NCBI RefSeq assembly: GCF_042662225.1
Contig: NZ_JBHSYQ010000003.1
Span: 124,001-188,000 of the forward strand
Origin: Nibribacter roseus
GTDB taxonomy: Bacteria; Bacteroidota; Bacteroidia; Cytophagales; Hymenobacteraceae
DNA: 64,000 nucleotides
Direction of reading: 5' to 3'
Numbering within the stretch: position 1 is the stretch's first letter; each line of letters begins with the position of its first letter. The position numbers and the translations under genes are program-made. Shown piece after piece: positions 26,009 through 34,486 of the stretch. Under the pieces are notes generated by a model, which was not told the origin of the DNA, did no database searches, and saw only the letters and a list, made by a program, of their open reading frames with translations.

Positions 26009-26433
26009 GCGACCACGTAACAATTATTATCAGATAACTCAAATCTTATATAGTCATATTAGAATATGAGCTCCTTCGTGTACTCGCTTCTTTTGCAAAA
26101 GTTACGGCGTATAAAAAAGATGCAAATACCTCTGTTTACACCCGTTCAAATTCTTCATTTTCAGCATGAATAAAGAATAACTATTCCCCGCTTAATTACA
26201 CCCCTTAAATATTTTATTTAATTAAAAATCAATACATTACATTAATTTTGATAAGTATTCTTAAGAAGAACAGCAGCATAATACCTGCTACAGGACAGTA
26301 AACAAGGAATTACAACTCTTGAATATTAAAATATACAGATATATTAAGTACAAAAAAATACAACTGTATTCTTTGAACTTTTATAAATACCACAAGGAGA
26401 AACAAGCTTTGAATAATGCAAGACGCCTTAAAC
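26009..26433. other. AT-rich upstream region of the adhesin operon
   Basis: No gene is visible. The region is strongly AT-rich with short A/T palindromes (for example near 26327-26346). It presumably contains the adhesin operon promoter; a near match to the -7 element, with ATTTG, lies 30-40 bases upstream of the start codon. Confidence 0.5.
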
Positions 26434-26467
26434 GAAAAAAGCCCTGCAAGGTTGCAAGGCTTTTTTC
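26434..26467 (-). terminator. Intrinsic terminator of lipA
   Basis: A 16-bp stem with one mismatch (GAAAAAAGCC / GGCTTTTTTC plus an inner TGCAA/TTGCA). On the minus strand the right arm ends in a run of six T. It lies 26 bases past the lipA stop. Confidence 0.88.
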
Positions 26468-26492
26468 ATCTGTTTTGGATAAATATAGAAAA

Positions 26493-27386
26493 CTATACGT
26501 GCACGTGGCGCTCAGCATGGTAAGAAGAGCGAACCAAAGGCCCAGACTCCACATACTTAAGCCCCCGGCGCAAACCTTCTTCACGGTAGTGGTCAAATAA
26601 ATCTGGGTGAATAAACTCAGCTACCTCCAAGTGCATTTTGGTAGGCTGCAGGTATTGGCCTAAGGTAAGAATGTCTAAGCCATTAGCGGCTAAATCATCC
26701 ATAGCCTCATATACTTGCTCTTTGGTTTCACCTAAGCCTAACATGATACCAGTTTTGGTGCGCTTGCCGTACTCCTTTATGCGTCTGATTTGCTCAAGGC
26801 TTCTGTCATACTTTGCCTGTGGCCGTACCTGACGGTAAAGGCTTTTCACGGTCTCTACGTTGTGAGAAACCACCTCCTGCCCTGCAGAAATCATTACCTC
26901 CAATGCTTCCCAATTCGCTTTTACATCCGGAATAAGGGTTTCAATGGTAGTCTCTGGCGACAAATTCTTGATTTGAACAATGGTCTCATGCCAAACGCTG
27001 GCCCCACGGTCTTTCAATTCATCGCGGTTCACTGAAGTGATAACGGCATGCTTCACGCCCATTAGCTGAATGGCCTCGGCTACACGGCGGGGCTCATCTA
27101 AATCATATTCATTGGGGCGGCCGGTGGCTACGGCACAGAAAGAGCAGGAACGGGTACATACATTGCCTAAAATCATGAAGGTGGCGGTACCGGCTCCCCA
27201 GCACTCGCCCATGTTAGGGCAATTTCCGCTTTCGCAGATAGTATGCAACTTGTAAGTATCCACCAGCTGACGAACTTTTGCGTATTCTTTGCCTACAGGC
27301 AACTTTACACGCAGCCAGTCTGGCTTACGGTTTTTGGTTTGAGCTTCTGCTGGTTGTATAACCGGCAATGCTATCAATTGATCCAT
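26493..27386 (-). CDS. lipA: Lipoyl synthase
   Basis: A radical-SAM enzyme that inserts two sulfur atoms into protein-bound octanoyl groups to make the lipoyl cofactor of 2-oxoacid dehydrogenases and GcvH. Both iron-sulfur clusters are visible: the auxiliary cluster cysteines C51, C56 and C62 (C-E-S-G-N-C-P-N-M-G-E-C), the radical-SAM C77, C81 and C84 (C-T-R-S-C-S-F-C), and the R-S-S-Y motif near the C-terminus. The length (297 aa) is normal. A good promoter sits immediately upstream and ends four bases before the ATG, implying a leaderless transcript. Likely clients in this window are the partners of GcvP and of the E1 enzyme. Confidence 0.96.
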   Translation of the reverse strand: MDQLIALPVIQPAEAQTKNRKPDWLRVKLPVGKEYAKVRQLVDTYKLHTICESGNCPNMGECWGAGTATFMILGNVCTRSCSFCAVATGRPNEYDLDEPRRVAEAIQLMGVKHAVITSVNRDELKDRGASVWHETIVQIKNLSPETTIETLIPDVKANWEALEVMISAGQEVVSHNVETVKSLYRQVRPQAKYDRSLEQIRRIKEYGKRTKTGIMLGLGETKEQVYEAMDDLAANGLDILTLGQYLQPTKMHLEVAEFIHPDLFDHYREEGLRRGLKYVESGPLVRSSYHAERHVHV

Positions 27387-27390
27387 GGCA

Positions 27391-27425
27391 CAAAGGTACT
27401 AAGAGAGTAGCGGATAGACAACAAA
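27391..27425 (-). promoter_or_regulatory. Promoter of lipA with -33 and -7 elements
   Basis: On the minus strand TACCTTTG (27398-27391) matches TAnnTTTG, and TTTG/TTG elements lie 20-23 bases further upstream (27425-27419). The -7 element ends four bases before the lipA ATG. Confidence 0.6.
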
Positions 27426-27446
27426 CACTCTTGTGTCCAGGAATGT

Positions 27447-28208
27447 TCAACGGCGACGGCCGTAGTAGAGCGTAAGATAAACGGAGGTAAAACTACTGCT
27501 GTTGGTAGCCTGAGGAATAATAACAATGTCACTGGTAAAGGCTTCATACATTAAACCTACCTCTATACCGGTCACACTTTCCATGTAGCGGCCGTACTCA
27601 AAGCTTACCCCTGCTTTTATGTTGCCTCCAAACTTTAGGGTAGGCTCAGCCAGACCTGTAAAAACCCCAGAGCTCCCTACAATCCGATAATCTGGTTGCG
27701 TGTGCACACTAGGGTCATATTGCTCAGTTCTTACATCAGGAGGACCCAGCGGATTGCCATTATTATCATAGCGGGTATAGTCATACTGAATGTAATAGGG
27801 CGCCAGAAAGCCTATAGAAGGGCCGGCGGCCACTAAGCCGTTTACCTGCACTCCAGACTCTGCCGCTTTACGGAAGAAGGTGTACTCACGTCCGTACTGA
27901 GGCCTTAACACGAACAAGTAGTTGCTTTTCCCCACCACAAAAGAGGCTCCAGTATAATGGTTCTGCCATCTGGTTTCTTTCGGGTGCTTCACCTCAACTC
28001 CTTCCAGGGCCCAAAAGTGATACCATTTGTTTTGCAGGTGGTAGACCTGCTTGATCATGGCTCCGCCCAATAGACCGCCGTTGGTGTTAAAGTTTAACCC
28101 GTACGTAAACTCACGGGTATAGCCTTCCTCTTCCTCCAGAACCTGGCCAAAAGCCAACCCGGCAGGTAAAGTGCAAGTCAGAAGTAGTATGAGTAAAATT
28201 TTACGCAC
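27447..28208 (-). CDS. Outer-membrane beta-barrel protein, unknown function
   Basis: The protein has a signal peptide (L-L-I-L-L-L-T-C, cleavage after A-F-G-Q) and about 230 residues of alternating aromatic/polar strands typical of a small outer-membrane barrel. A conserved-looking region contains F-W-A-L-E-G-V-E-V-K-H-P-K-E. An ATG start at 28262 is possible but would leave only 18 bases to the divergent osmC-type gene and add an odd basic leader, so I prefer the GTG at 28208, which begins a standard signal peptide. lipA follows 60 bases later on the same strand. Function unknown. Confidence 0.65.
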   Translation of the reverse strand: MRKILLILLLTCTLPAGLAFGQVLEEEEGYTREFTYGLNFNTNGGLLGGAMIKQVYHLQNKWYHFWALEGVEVKHPKETRWQNHYTGASFVVGKSNYLFVLRPQYGREYTFFRKAAESGVQVNGLVAAGPSIGFLAPYYIQYDYTRYDNNGNPLGPPDVRTEQYDPSVHTQPDYRIVGSSGVFTGLAEPTLKFGGNIKAGVSFEYGRYMESVTGIEVGLMYEAFTSDIVIIPQATNSSSFTSVYLTLYYGRRR

Positions 28209-28280
28209 GTTGCTATAGGCTATGTTTTGTATAAAAGTAAGTAACTTTACAGGCACCTCCAAATACTTAAAAATAAGACA

Positions 28281-28688
28281 ATGAGTTCAATGATGCTCCG
28301 CTATACCGGCCAATTGCGCACCCAGGGCACCCATTTGGCATCTGGCAACACCGTAGTAACCGACGCCCCCGTTGACAACAATGGTCGGGGAGAAGCCTAC
28401 TCACCCACAGATTTAGTCTGCAGCGCCCTGGGCAGCTGCATGATGACCATTATGGGCATTGTAGCAGACCGTAACGCCATTGACTTAACCGACATGACCA
28501 TGGCCATCACCAAACGGATGGCTGCCGAACCACGTCGCATCTCAGAAATTGTGCTGGAGGTGCAAATGCCCGCCCGCCAGTTCTCTGACAAGGAGAGGTC
28601 TATGCTGGAAAATGCCGCCCGCACTTGCCCGGTAGCCCTAAGCCTTCACCCTGATATTCAGCAAACCCTTCTGTTTCACTACGCTTAG
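28281..28688 (+). CDS. OsmC-family peroxiredoxin-like protein
   Basis: A 135-residue member of the OsmC/Ohr family, which reduces organic or inorganic peroxides through two cysteines. The two redox cysteines are C53 (A-L-G-S-C-M-M-T) and C116 (R-T-C-P-V-A-L-S-L-H); an extra cysteine, C47, lies before the first. E-A-Y-S-P-T-D-L is the usual motif ahead of the first catalytic cysteine. The product is cytoplasmic. The gene is divergent from the barrel protein and converges with ytxJ, with a long P36 palindrome between the stops. Confidence 0.88.
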   Translation: MSSMMLRYTGQLRTQGTHLASGNTVVTDAPVDNNGRGEAYSPTDLVCSALGSCMMTIMGIVADRNAIDLTDMTMAITKRMAAEPRRISEIVLEVQMPARQFSDKERSMLENAARTCPVALSLHPDIQQTLLFHYA

Positions 28689-28728
28689 CGGCTTCTCCAG
28701 AACGTTAGTTCTCCTTGATATTATATAC

Positions 28729-28780
28729 AAGCTGCCGTTTTAGGGCTAATTTTCTTAAATTAACCCTAAAACGGCAGCTT
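28729..28780. repeat. P36 palindrome copy 10, extended to 52 bp
   Basis: The core is 28737-28772; pairing continues for eight more bases each side (AAGCTGCC / GGCAGCTT). In the arms only one base pair is broken. It lies in a convergent gap and could act as a bidirectional terminator here. Confidence 0.9.
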
Positions 28781-28820
28781 TGTTTCTCTTTTCTACTACT
28801 TCTTCCTTTTACACGGTAAG

Positions 28821-29168
28821 TTAGGCCGCTACTTTCTTTACTTCTTGCAGGTTTATACCCAAGTGCGAGGCATTGTACTGGCACTGCCCGTCTTTGATCA
28901 GCAACAACTGCGGTGACTCATGGCGCACCCCAAACACATTGGCAATTTCATTTGAAACGGGTCTGAAAGATAGCAAATCAAGATAATAAGCTTTTACCTG
29001 GTCTAAGCCCGCATCAGCCCATTGGCGCTCCAATCTGCTTTTGGCTGTTGCGCTGATTGAACAGCTGGTACTATGTTTAAAGATAATGATAGGTCTTTCT
29101 TTAGACTCTTCTCTTATTTGTTCTAACTGGTCTGTACTGTTTAATGAATGCCACTGCATGTTTTTCAA
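28821..29168 (-). CDS. ytxJ: Bacillithiol-system redox protein YtxJ (BrxC-like)
   Basis: A small thioredoxin-fold protein (115 aa) with the family signature I-I-F-K-H-S-T-S-C-S-I-S; cysteine 36 is the active thiol. Related proteins (BrxC/YtxJ) act as monothiol bacilliredoxins that remove bacillithiol from oxidised proteins, which implies that this organism makes bacillithiol. E-S-P-Q-L-L-L-I-K-D-G-Q holds the cis-proline region. It lies 21 bases downstream of a lysine-rich secreted protein gene on the same strand, so it may be the last gene of a three-gene unit. Confidence 0.9.
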   Translation of the reverse strand: MKNMQWHSLNSTDQLEQIREESKERPIIIFKHSTSCSISATAKSRLERQWADAGLDQVKAYYLDLLSFRPVSNEIANVFGVRHESPQLLLIKDGQCQYNASHLGINLQEVKKVAA

Positions 29169-29189
29169 GTTTGGGGTTAAGAAAAGGCA

Positions 29190-29528
29190 CTACTTCTTCT
29201 TTTTCTGCTTGGCTGCCTTTTGCTTTTTGGGTTTTACTTTGGGTTTAGTGACCGGGGTGCCATCAGTATTCATAAGCGCCTCGTCTCGTTCCTGGGCATT
29301 TACTCTTTTGCGGCCGCTCTCCCCTCTTTTAAAATTATAAGCTTCTACGTTCAGATGCGTTTCTTGGTAGTCTGATTTCACCTTTTTTGCCTCACGTAAA
29401 CTTTTCTTGAGTTCTCTTTTTTGTTGACCGGGAGAAATGAATTCTGTTTGGGCTGAAGCTGGCAACGCCAGCAGACACATAAGACTAGCTACAAAACCTA
29501 TTAGAAATACTTTGGCGAAATGCTTCAT
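29190..29528 (-). CDS. Lysine-rich secreted protein
   Basis: A 112-residue protein with a good signal peptide (cleavage after A-S-A). The mature part is highly basic: K/R-rich helical segments (G-Q-Q-K-R-E-L-K-K-S-L-R-E-A-K-K) and a C-terminal tail in which lysines dominate. It overlaps the upstream lipoprotein gene by the ATGA start/stop arrangement, so the two are translationally coupled. I do not recognise it. A polycationic periplasmic or surface protein could bind LPS, DNA or peptidoglycan, but that is speculation. Confidence 0.65.
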   Translation of the reverse strand: MKHFAKVFLIGFVASLMCLLALPASAQTEFISPGQQKRELKKSLREAKKVKSDYQETHLNVEAYNFKRGESGRKRVNAQERDEALMNTDGTPVTKPKVKPKKQKAAKQKKKK

Positions 29529-29818
29529 TTTAGTCCTATTCGTTGTAGTAATGTACCTTTTTTCTTTGGCGAAGCTAGTTTCACTTTCTTCTTTTTCACT
29601 AGCCCGCGCTTGTCAAAATCCATGTCGCGTCCGCCATAATCGCGGCCTTCGTTGGCTTGGTCCTCGGCTGTTGGCTCGCTTTTTTTCTTGGCAAGGCCAA
29701 AGAAAGAGAACTTCTTCTTACCGGTCACATCTGGGCAAGGTATTTTTCCAGAGCTGCACCCACTTAGTGAAATACTCAAGATCAAAATTCCTACGCAAGC
29801 AACAGACCTTATTTTCAT
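29525..29818 (-). CDS. Lysine-rich lipoprotein
   Basis: From the ATG at 29818 this is a 97-residue lipoprotein with lipid cysteine 21 (S-L-S-G-C-S-S-G-K). The mature part is basic with K-K-K clusters (G-L-V-K-K-K-K-V-K and S-P-K-K-K-G). The frame also has an ATG at 29866, but a TAnnTTTG promoter lies between the two, which supports 29818. Its stop overlaps the start of the next lysine-rich gene (ATGA). No known family. Confidence 0.65.
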   Translation of the reverse strand: MKIRSVACVGILILSISLSGCSSGKIPCPDVTGKKKFSFFGLAKKKSEPTAEDQANEGRDYGGRDMDFDKRGLVKKKKVKLASPKKKGTLLQRIGLK

Positions 29819-29844
29819 AGTACTTAAATCTCCTCTGTTATACG

Positions 29845-29852
29845 CAAACCTA
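29845..29852 (-). promoter_or_regulatory. -7 promoter element of the lysine-rich operon
   Basis: It reads TAGGTTTG on the minus strand, an exact TAnnTTTG match 27 bases before the preferred start at 29818. It excludes the longer start at 29866 if used. Confidence 0.5.
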
Positions 29853-29875
29853 AAATAGTTGGACACGTAGGCCGC

Positions 29876-29911
29876 GTTTTAGACCTAATTTACCAAAAAT
29901 ATGCCTAAAAC
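29876..29911. repeat. P36 palindrome copy 11
   Basis: A 36-bp core with GC / GC flanks (29874-29913). It lies between two minus-strand genes, just upstream of a promoter element. Confidence 0.8.
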
Positions 29912-29926
29912 GCTATATTCAAGTAC

Positions 29927-31906
29927 TTAAAAGCTAAGCAAAGCCTCTACCTTTTCGCGCAAGCGTTTAATTGGCAGGAACTCCTGCTCCAACGGGGGGG
30001 AAAACGGAATAGCGGTGTCTAAACCACCTACCCGCACCACCGGGCCATCTAGCTGCTCAAAACAGTGCTCTGAGATCCAGGCAGCAATTTCAGCTCCAAT
30101 GCCTCCGGTAAGGGTGTCTTCATGTAGAACCACTACCCGCCCTGTCTTGGCCACTGTTTGCTGTACGGCTTCTTTGTCCCAAGGCAGCAAAGTACGCAAA
30201 TCCAGCACATCAGCGCTTACGTCTGGCATGGTTTGCAGCAGTTGCTTAGCCCAGTGCACACCCATGCCGTAAGTGATAATAGAGAAATCAGTACCTTCCT
30301 GCGCCAGTTTGGCGCGGCCTATTTCAACGGTATAATAATCATCTGGAATGGCCTCAGTGAGTGAACGGTACAGCAGCTTGTGCTCAAAGTACATGACTGG
30401 GTTAGGGTCTTCAATAGAAGCGACCAGCAAGCCTTTGGCATCATAAGGGGTAGAAGGGTATACTATTTTCAGGCCTGGCGTATGGAAAAACCACGCTTCG
30501 TTGCTCTGCGAGTGGAAGGGTCCGGCTGCGGCACCAGCCCCCGTGGGCATACGCACCACCACGTCGGCATTCTGGCCCCAGCGGTAATGGCTTTTGGCCA
30601 AATTATTCACTATTTGGTTAAAGCCTTCGGTCACGAAATCAGCGAACTGCATCTCTACCACCGCCTTTTTCTTTTTGATAGAAAGCCCCAACCCCACACC
30701 AATAATAGCCGACTCGCACAGCGGTGTATTGCGGATGCGCCCTTTGCCGAATTTCTCCACAAAACCCTCGGTTACTTTAAAGACACCACCGTATTCGGCA
30801 ATGTCCTGCCCCATAATGACCAGTTCTGGGTACCGCTCCAGGCTCTGGCGCAGGCCATCTGACACGGCATCTACAAAGCGTTTATCAGTGCGGGCGCTGT
30901 CTTTGGGCTTGATAACCGTCTGAATGAACGGCTGGTACATGTCCGCTATTTCTTCTTTGGGGTCTGGGGTAGGCATAGGAGCGTTGAAGGCCGTCTCCAG
31001 CCCCCGCTCAATCTCTTCTCGTATCTCTTCCCTTATGGAAGCCATTAATTTTGGCGTGAGCACCTTCTCATCCAGCAGGTATTTCTCAAAGTTATCTACC
31101 GGATCTTTCTTGCTCCAGCGCTCAAACAGCTCCTGTGGCACATATTTAGTACCCGATGCTTCTTCGTGGCCACGCATCCGGAAAGTCATGGCCTCAATCA
31201 AAATAGGTCTTGGATTTTTACGGATGCTGCTGGCGGTCTGGCGAACGGTGTCATACACTTCCAGCACGTTGTTGCCGTCTATCTGCAGAGCATCTATACC
31301 GTAGGCGGGGCCTTTATCTATGAAGTACTGACATTTGAACTGCTCATTACTAGGCGTAGACAGGCCGTAGCCGTTATTCTCAATAATAAATATAACGGGT
31401 AATCCCCACACCGCCGCTACGTTTAGCGCTTCATGGAAATCACCTTCGCTGGCACCACCGTCGCCGCTGTACACCACCGTTACTTTCTCCCGTTTCTCCA
31501 GCAAGTCGGCTAAGGCAATTCCATCGGCCACGGCCAACTGCGGACCCAGGTGTGAGATCATGCCTACAATATGGTGCTCATTGGTGCCGAAATGAAAAGA
31601 GCGGTCGCGGCCTTTGGTGAAACCGGTTTTCTTACCCTGGAACTGCGCAAACAAACGATCTAACGGAATATCGCGGCAAGTAAAAACGCCCAAGTTACGG
31701 TGCAACGGCAGAATGTATTCATCTGCGTCTAACGCCAGGGTAGAGCCCACCGAGATAGCCTCTTGCCCAATGCCCGAAAACCACTTGCTTACTTTGCCTT
31801 GGCGCAGCAGAATCAGCATCTTCTCCTCAATCATGCGGGGCTTCACAATGCCGCGGTACAGCATCAGCAGGTCGTCGTCGGTATAGTCTTTTCTATTGAA
31901 ATTCAT
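29927..31906 (-). CDS. 2-oxoacid dehydrogenase E1, alpha and beta subunits fused
   Basis: This 659-residue thiamine-diphosphate enzyme is an E1 component that decarboxylates a 2-oxoacid and hands the acyl group to a lipoyl E2. The alpha half (1-320) contains the ThDP motif G-D-G-G-A-S-E-G-D-F-H-E through E-N-N-G-Y. The beta half (from about 345) contains G-Q-D-I-A-E-Y-G-G-V-F and the transketolase C-terminal domain. The sequence fits the branched-chain/2-oxoisovalerate group best, but acetoin or pyruvate cannot be excluded. E2 and E3 genes are not beside it. Such alpha-beta fusions are common in Bacteroidota. Confidence 0.9.
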   Translation of the reverse strand: MNFNRKDYTDDDLLMLYRGIVKPRMIEEKMLILLRQGKVSKWFSGIGQEAISVGSTLALDADEYILPLHRNLGVFTCRDIPLDRLFAQFQGKKTGFTKGRDRSFHFGTNEHHIVGMISHLGPQLAVADGIALADLLEKREKVTVVYSGDGGASEGDFHEALNVAAVWGLPVIFIIENNGYGLSTPSNEQFKCQYFIDKGPAYGIDALQIDGNNVLEVYDTVRQTASSIRKNPRPILIEAMTFRMRGHEEASGTKYVPQELFERWSKKDPVDNFEKYLLDEKVLTPKLMASIREEIREEIERGLETAFNAPMPTPDPKEEIADMYQPFIQTVIKPKDSARTDKRFVDAVSDGLRQSLERYPELVIMGQDIAEYGGVFKVTEGFVEKFGKGRIRNTPLCESAIIGVGLGLSIKKKKAVVEMQFADFVTEGFNQIVNNLAKSHYRWGQNADVVVRMPTGAGAAAGPFHSQSNEAWFFHTPGLKIVYPSTPYDAKGLLVASIEDPNPVMYFEHKLLYRSLTEAIPDDYYTVEIGRAKLAQEGTDFSIITYGMGVHWAKQLLQTMPDVSADVLDLRTLLPWDKEAVQQTVAKTGRVVVLHEDTLTGGIGAEIAAWISEHCFEQLDGPVVRVGGLDTAIPFSPPLEQEFLPIKRLREKVEALLSF

Positions 31907-32217
31907 ATTAGAATAGCGTTATCAGCGGGGGAAGTAAATTTAACGGGAAATATAAGTAAGCTTGCGCTTTTTTAGGTGTTTTTGCCCTGCTTTTCTAAAA
32001 TAAGCACCAAAACAGAATTAAATCATGGCCGTTTTAATCCGGTGCTCCAATATTTTGCATGCCCACAGGCAAAGGTGCACCTAACGTAAAGCTTCATTCA
32101 AGGGTTGTTCGGGCGCAAAACTTTGCCTTTTAGAACCGGTTTACTTTTCAGGCTAGGTTTATGTACCTTCGCAGGCCTATCTCCGTTCTTATTACATAAG
32201 AAATTGTGCTTTAGCTT
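31907..32217. other. Divergent intergenic region between E1 and M16 genes
   Basis: It contains P36 copy 12. A possible -7 element TACCTTCG (32164-32171) lies about 46 bases upstream of the M16 start codon. Nothing else is apparent. Confidence 0.4.
31978..32013. repeat. P36 palindrome copy 12
   Basis: A 36-bp core with mismatches near the middle of the arms. It lies between divergent start codons, so it is not a terminator of either gene. Confidence 0.65.
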
Positions 32218-33501
32218 ATGATCCAATTCAAAGAATTTACTTTAGATAATGGCCTGCAGTGCATTGTGCATGAAGACCCGACTTCGCCGCTGGCGGTGGT
32301 AAATGTGCTGTACAACGTAGGCTCCCGCGACGAGGAAGAAACCCACACGGGCTTTGCCCACTTGTTTGAGCACCTCATGTTCAGTGGTTCGGTAAACATA
32401 CCAAACTATGATGAGCCGCTTCAGCAGGCTGGCGGGGAGAACAATGCCTTCACCAGTCCCGACCTCACCAATTATTACTTAACCGTACCGGCACAAAACG
32501 TAGAGACTGGCTTTTGGCTGGAGTCTGACCGCATGCTGAGTTTAGCGTTTAGTGAACAAGGGTTAGAGGTACAGCGCAAAGTGGTGGTAGAGGAATTTAA
32601 GCAGAATTATCTGAACAAGCCTTACGGTGATGTATGGCTTAAGCTTAGGCCACTGGCTTACCAAACACACCCGTACAAATGGGCTACCATTGGCAAAGAA
32701 ATCAGCCACATTGAAAATGCCGTAATGGATGACGTGCGGGCTTTTTTCAAGAAGCACTACTCGCCATTAAATGCCATCTTAGTAGTGGCTGGCAACATTA
32801 CTTTTGAAAGAGCCAAAGAACTGGCAGAAAAGTGGTTCGGCCCAATTCCAAGCGGCGTAAAATATGAGCGTAACTTACCGCAGGAGCCCCGCCAAACTCA
32901 AGCCCGTTTTTTAGAGGTGACCGCCGATGTACCGCTTACCGCTATTTACAAAACGTACCACATGCCCGGCCGCACCAGCCCCGACTACTATGCCGCTGAT
33001 TTAGTAGGTGACGTGCTGGGCCGAGGGAATTCTTCACGCCTGTACAACCAACTGGTAAAAGAGCAAAAGCTATTTAACTCCATTGGAGCATTTGTGACCG
33101 GTTCTATGGAACCAGGCCTCCTGGTAATTCAGGGGAAACTGAACGTGGGGGTAGACCCACAAAAAGCCGATGCCGCCATTGAAAAAATTGTGGAAGAATT
33201 CCGTATGGAATATGTGAGCGCCGAGGAGTTGCAGAAAGTCAAAAATCAATCTGAAACTTCTATTGTGTTTTCAGAGATTGAGTTGCTGAACCGTGCTATG
33301 AACCTTGCCTTTGGCAAACTAATGGGCAACCCCAACCACATCAATGAAGAAGGCGCAATGGTACAGGCCGTTACCGTGGAAGATTTGCACCGCCAAGCCC
33401 AGGAAGTACTTCGCCCCGACAACTGCTCTACGCTGATCTACCGCGCCGCGCCCGGCAACGAAGCCCGCGAGGATCTGGAAGAAGTACTGGAGGAAATGTA
33501 G
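32218..33501 (+). CDS. M16-family zinc peptidase
   Basis: An insulinase/pitrilysin-type metalloprotease of 427 residues, the size of the one-half (two-domain) members. The inverted zinc motif H-x-x-E-H is at H48-E51-H52 (H-L-F-E-H-L-M-F-S-G), and the third ligand is expected in V-V-E-E-F-K-Q-N-Y near residue 127. A second M16 domain (residues 180-360) lacks the motif, as usual. There is no signal peptide, so it appears cytoplasmic, unlike many Bacteroidota M16 proteins. A good P36 palindrome directly follows its stop codon. Confidence 0.9.
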   Translation: MIQFKEFTLDNGLQCIVHEDPTSPLAVVNVLYNVGSRDEEETHTGFAHLFEHLMFSGSVNIPNYDEPLQQAGGENNAFTSPDLTNYYLTVPAQNVETGFWLESDRMLSLAFSEQGLEVQRKVVVEEFKQNYLNKPYGDVWLKLRPLAYQTHPYKWATIGKEISHIENAVMDDVRAFFKKHYSPLNAILVVAGNITFERAKELAEKWFGPIPSGVKYERNLPQEPRQTQARFLEVTADVPLTAIYKTYHMPGRTSPDYYAADLVGDVLGRGNSSRLYNQLVKEQKLFNSIGAFVTGSMEPGLLVIQGKLNVGVDPQKADAAIEKIVEEFRMEYVSAEELQKVKNQSETSIVFSEIELLNRAMNLAFGKLMGNPNHINEEGAMVQAVTVEDLHRQAQEVLRPDNCSTLIYRAAPGNEAREDLEEVLEEM

Positions 33502-33547
33502 TATCTGTTTTGGGGCTGTTTTCTGAAAAATTGCCCCAAAACAGATA
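33502..33547. repeat. P36 palindrome copy 13, extended to 46 bp
   Basis: The core is 33507-33542, with a G-C pair at positions 6/31 and further pairing outwards (TATCT / AGATA). The outer 15 bp of each arm are perfect. It begins at the stop codon of the M16 gene. Confidence 0.9.
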
Positions 33548-33580
33548 TGCAATCAAGTGTTTACAAACTTGCCGCACCCG

Positions 33581-33670
33581 CCCTTGTTGGTGTTGTCATC
33601 AATAAAACTTTTTGCCGTTCATCTCAAATGTAAGCGCCAACTCCCTTGTTGGCGATAATACCAACAAGGG
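33581..33670 (+). promoter_or_regulatory. Leader with competing hairpins upstream of the TonB-domain gene
   Basis: CCCTTGTTGG occurs at 33581-33590 and 33643-33652, and its complement CCAACAAGGG at 33661-33670, so either copy could pair with it. The second copy can instead pair upstream (CGCCAAC / GTTGGCG). The last hairpin ends 21 bases before the start codon. This would allow alternative RNA folds, but no known riboswitch class fits. Confidence 0.35.
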
Positions 33671-33691
33671 CACGAAAATTTTGCTAAAATC

Positions 33692-34438
33692 ATGACAAAG
33701 TCTATAAAAAAAGCCAAGGAGGCAGTGATTGTAGTTCTTCTGGCCATAGCTGTTTCTGCAGCCGCCAATGCACAGCAGGTAGACTCCGTCTGGTTTGACA
33801 AAAGCTGGAAAGAGACCTCTGATCTTCAGCAGCGCGTTTATCTGCGAACAATCAAACCCGTGGATAAGGCTTTTGAGGTAACTGATTATTACCCCAACGG
33901 CAAAGTCCAGATGCTGGGCTACTTTGCCTCCATGAAGCCAGAAAACCGACACGGTGAGTTTAAGTACTATTCTGAAGCAGGCACTTTAACTTCTAAGAAT
34001 ATATGGGTGAACAACATGGTGGCGGAAACTTTCACTTATGATGAATCTGGAAAGCAAACACTGCATGTCATCAAGAAGGAATATTTAGCCACGCTTTCCG
34101 CTCAGGAAAAACTGGAGAAACATGGCATCAAGGAAATAGAGAAACACCCTGAATTTCCGGGCGGGAACAGTTCTTTTTCAGCGTTTCTGACTAAGAACTT
34201 AAAATATCCTCCAGCAGCTTTGAAAGACAGCATACAAGGCAGGGTCATTGTTGTTGCTACCATCAACGAAAAAGGTCAGCTAACCAATGTACGGGTGGCG
34301 CAAAAAGCTCATCCTTTACTAGACGAGGAGGCCTTACGGGTAGCCAACCTTCTCCCAAAGAAGAAATGGTCCCCGGCCCAGAACAAAGGCAAAAATATAA
34401 CTGCAGATTTCGCTTTCCCGGTTATGTTTAAGCAGTAA
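33692..34438 (+). CDS. Secreted protein with TonB C-terminal domain
   Basis: A 248-residue protein with a signal peptide (cleavage near A-N-A). The first half holds MORN-like toxin-antitoxin-style repeats (Y-P-N-G-K-V-Q-M-L-G-Y-F and H-G-E-F-K-Y-Y-S-E-A-G). The C-terminal 90 residues are a TonB C-terminal domain (F-P-G-G, L-K-Y-P-P-A-A, G-R-V-I-V-V-A-T-I-N-E-K-G). Unlike real TonB it has no uncleaved N-terminal membrane anchor or proline-rich spanning region, so it probably does not energise transporters by itself. Such proteins are numerous and poorly understood in Bacteroidota. Its leader holds unusual hairpins. Confidence 0.8.
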   Translation: MTKSIKKAKEAVIVVLLAIAVSAAANAQQVDSVWFDKSWKETSDLQQRVYLRTIKPVDKAFEVTDYYPNGKVQMLGYFASMKPENRHGEFKYYSEAGTLTSKNIWVNNMVAETFTYDESGKQTLHVIKKEYLATLSAQEKLEKHGIKEIEKHPEFPGGNSSFSAFLTKNLKYPPAALKDSIQGRVIVVATINEKGQLTNVRVAQKAHPLLDEEALRVANLLPKKKWSPAQNKGKNITADFAFPVMFKQ

Positions 34439-34486
34439 CCATCTTGGTTCTCTAATAACTAAAAACAAACAACTAAACACTCCCAA

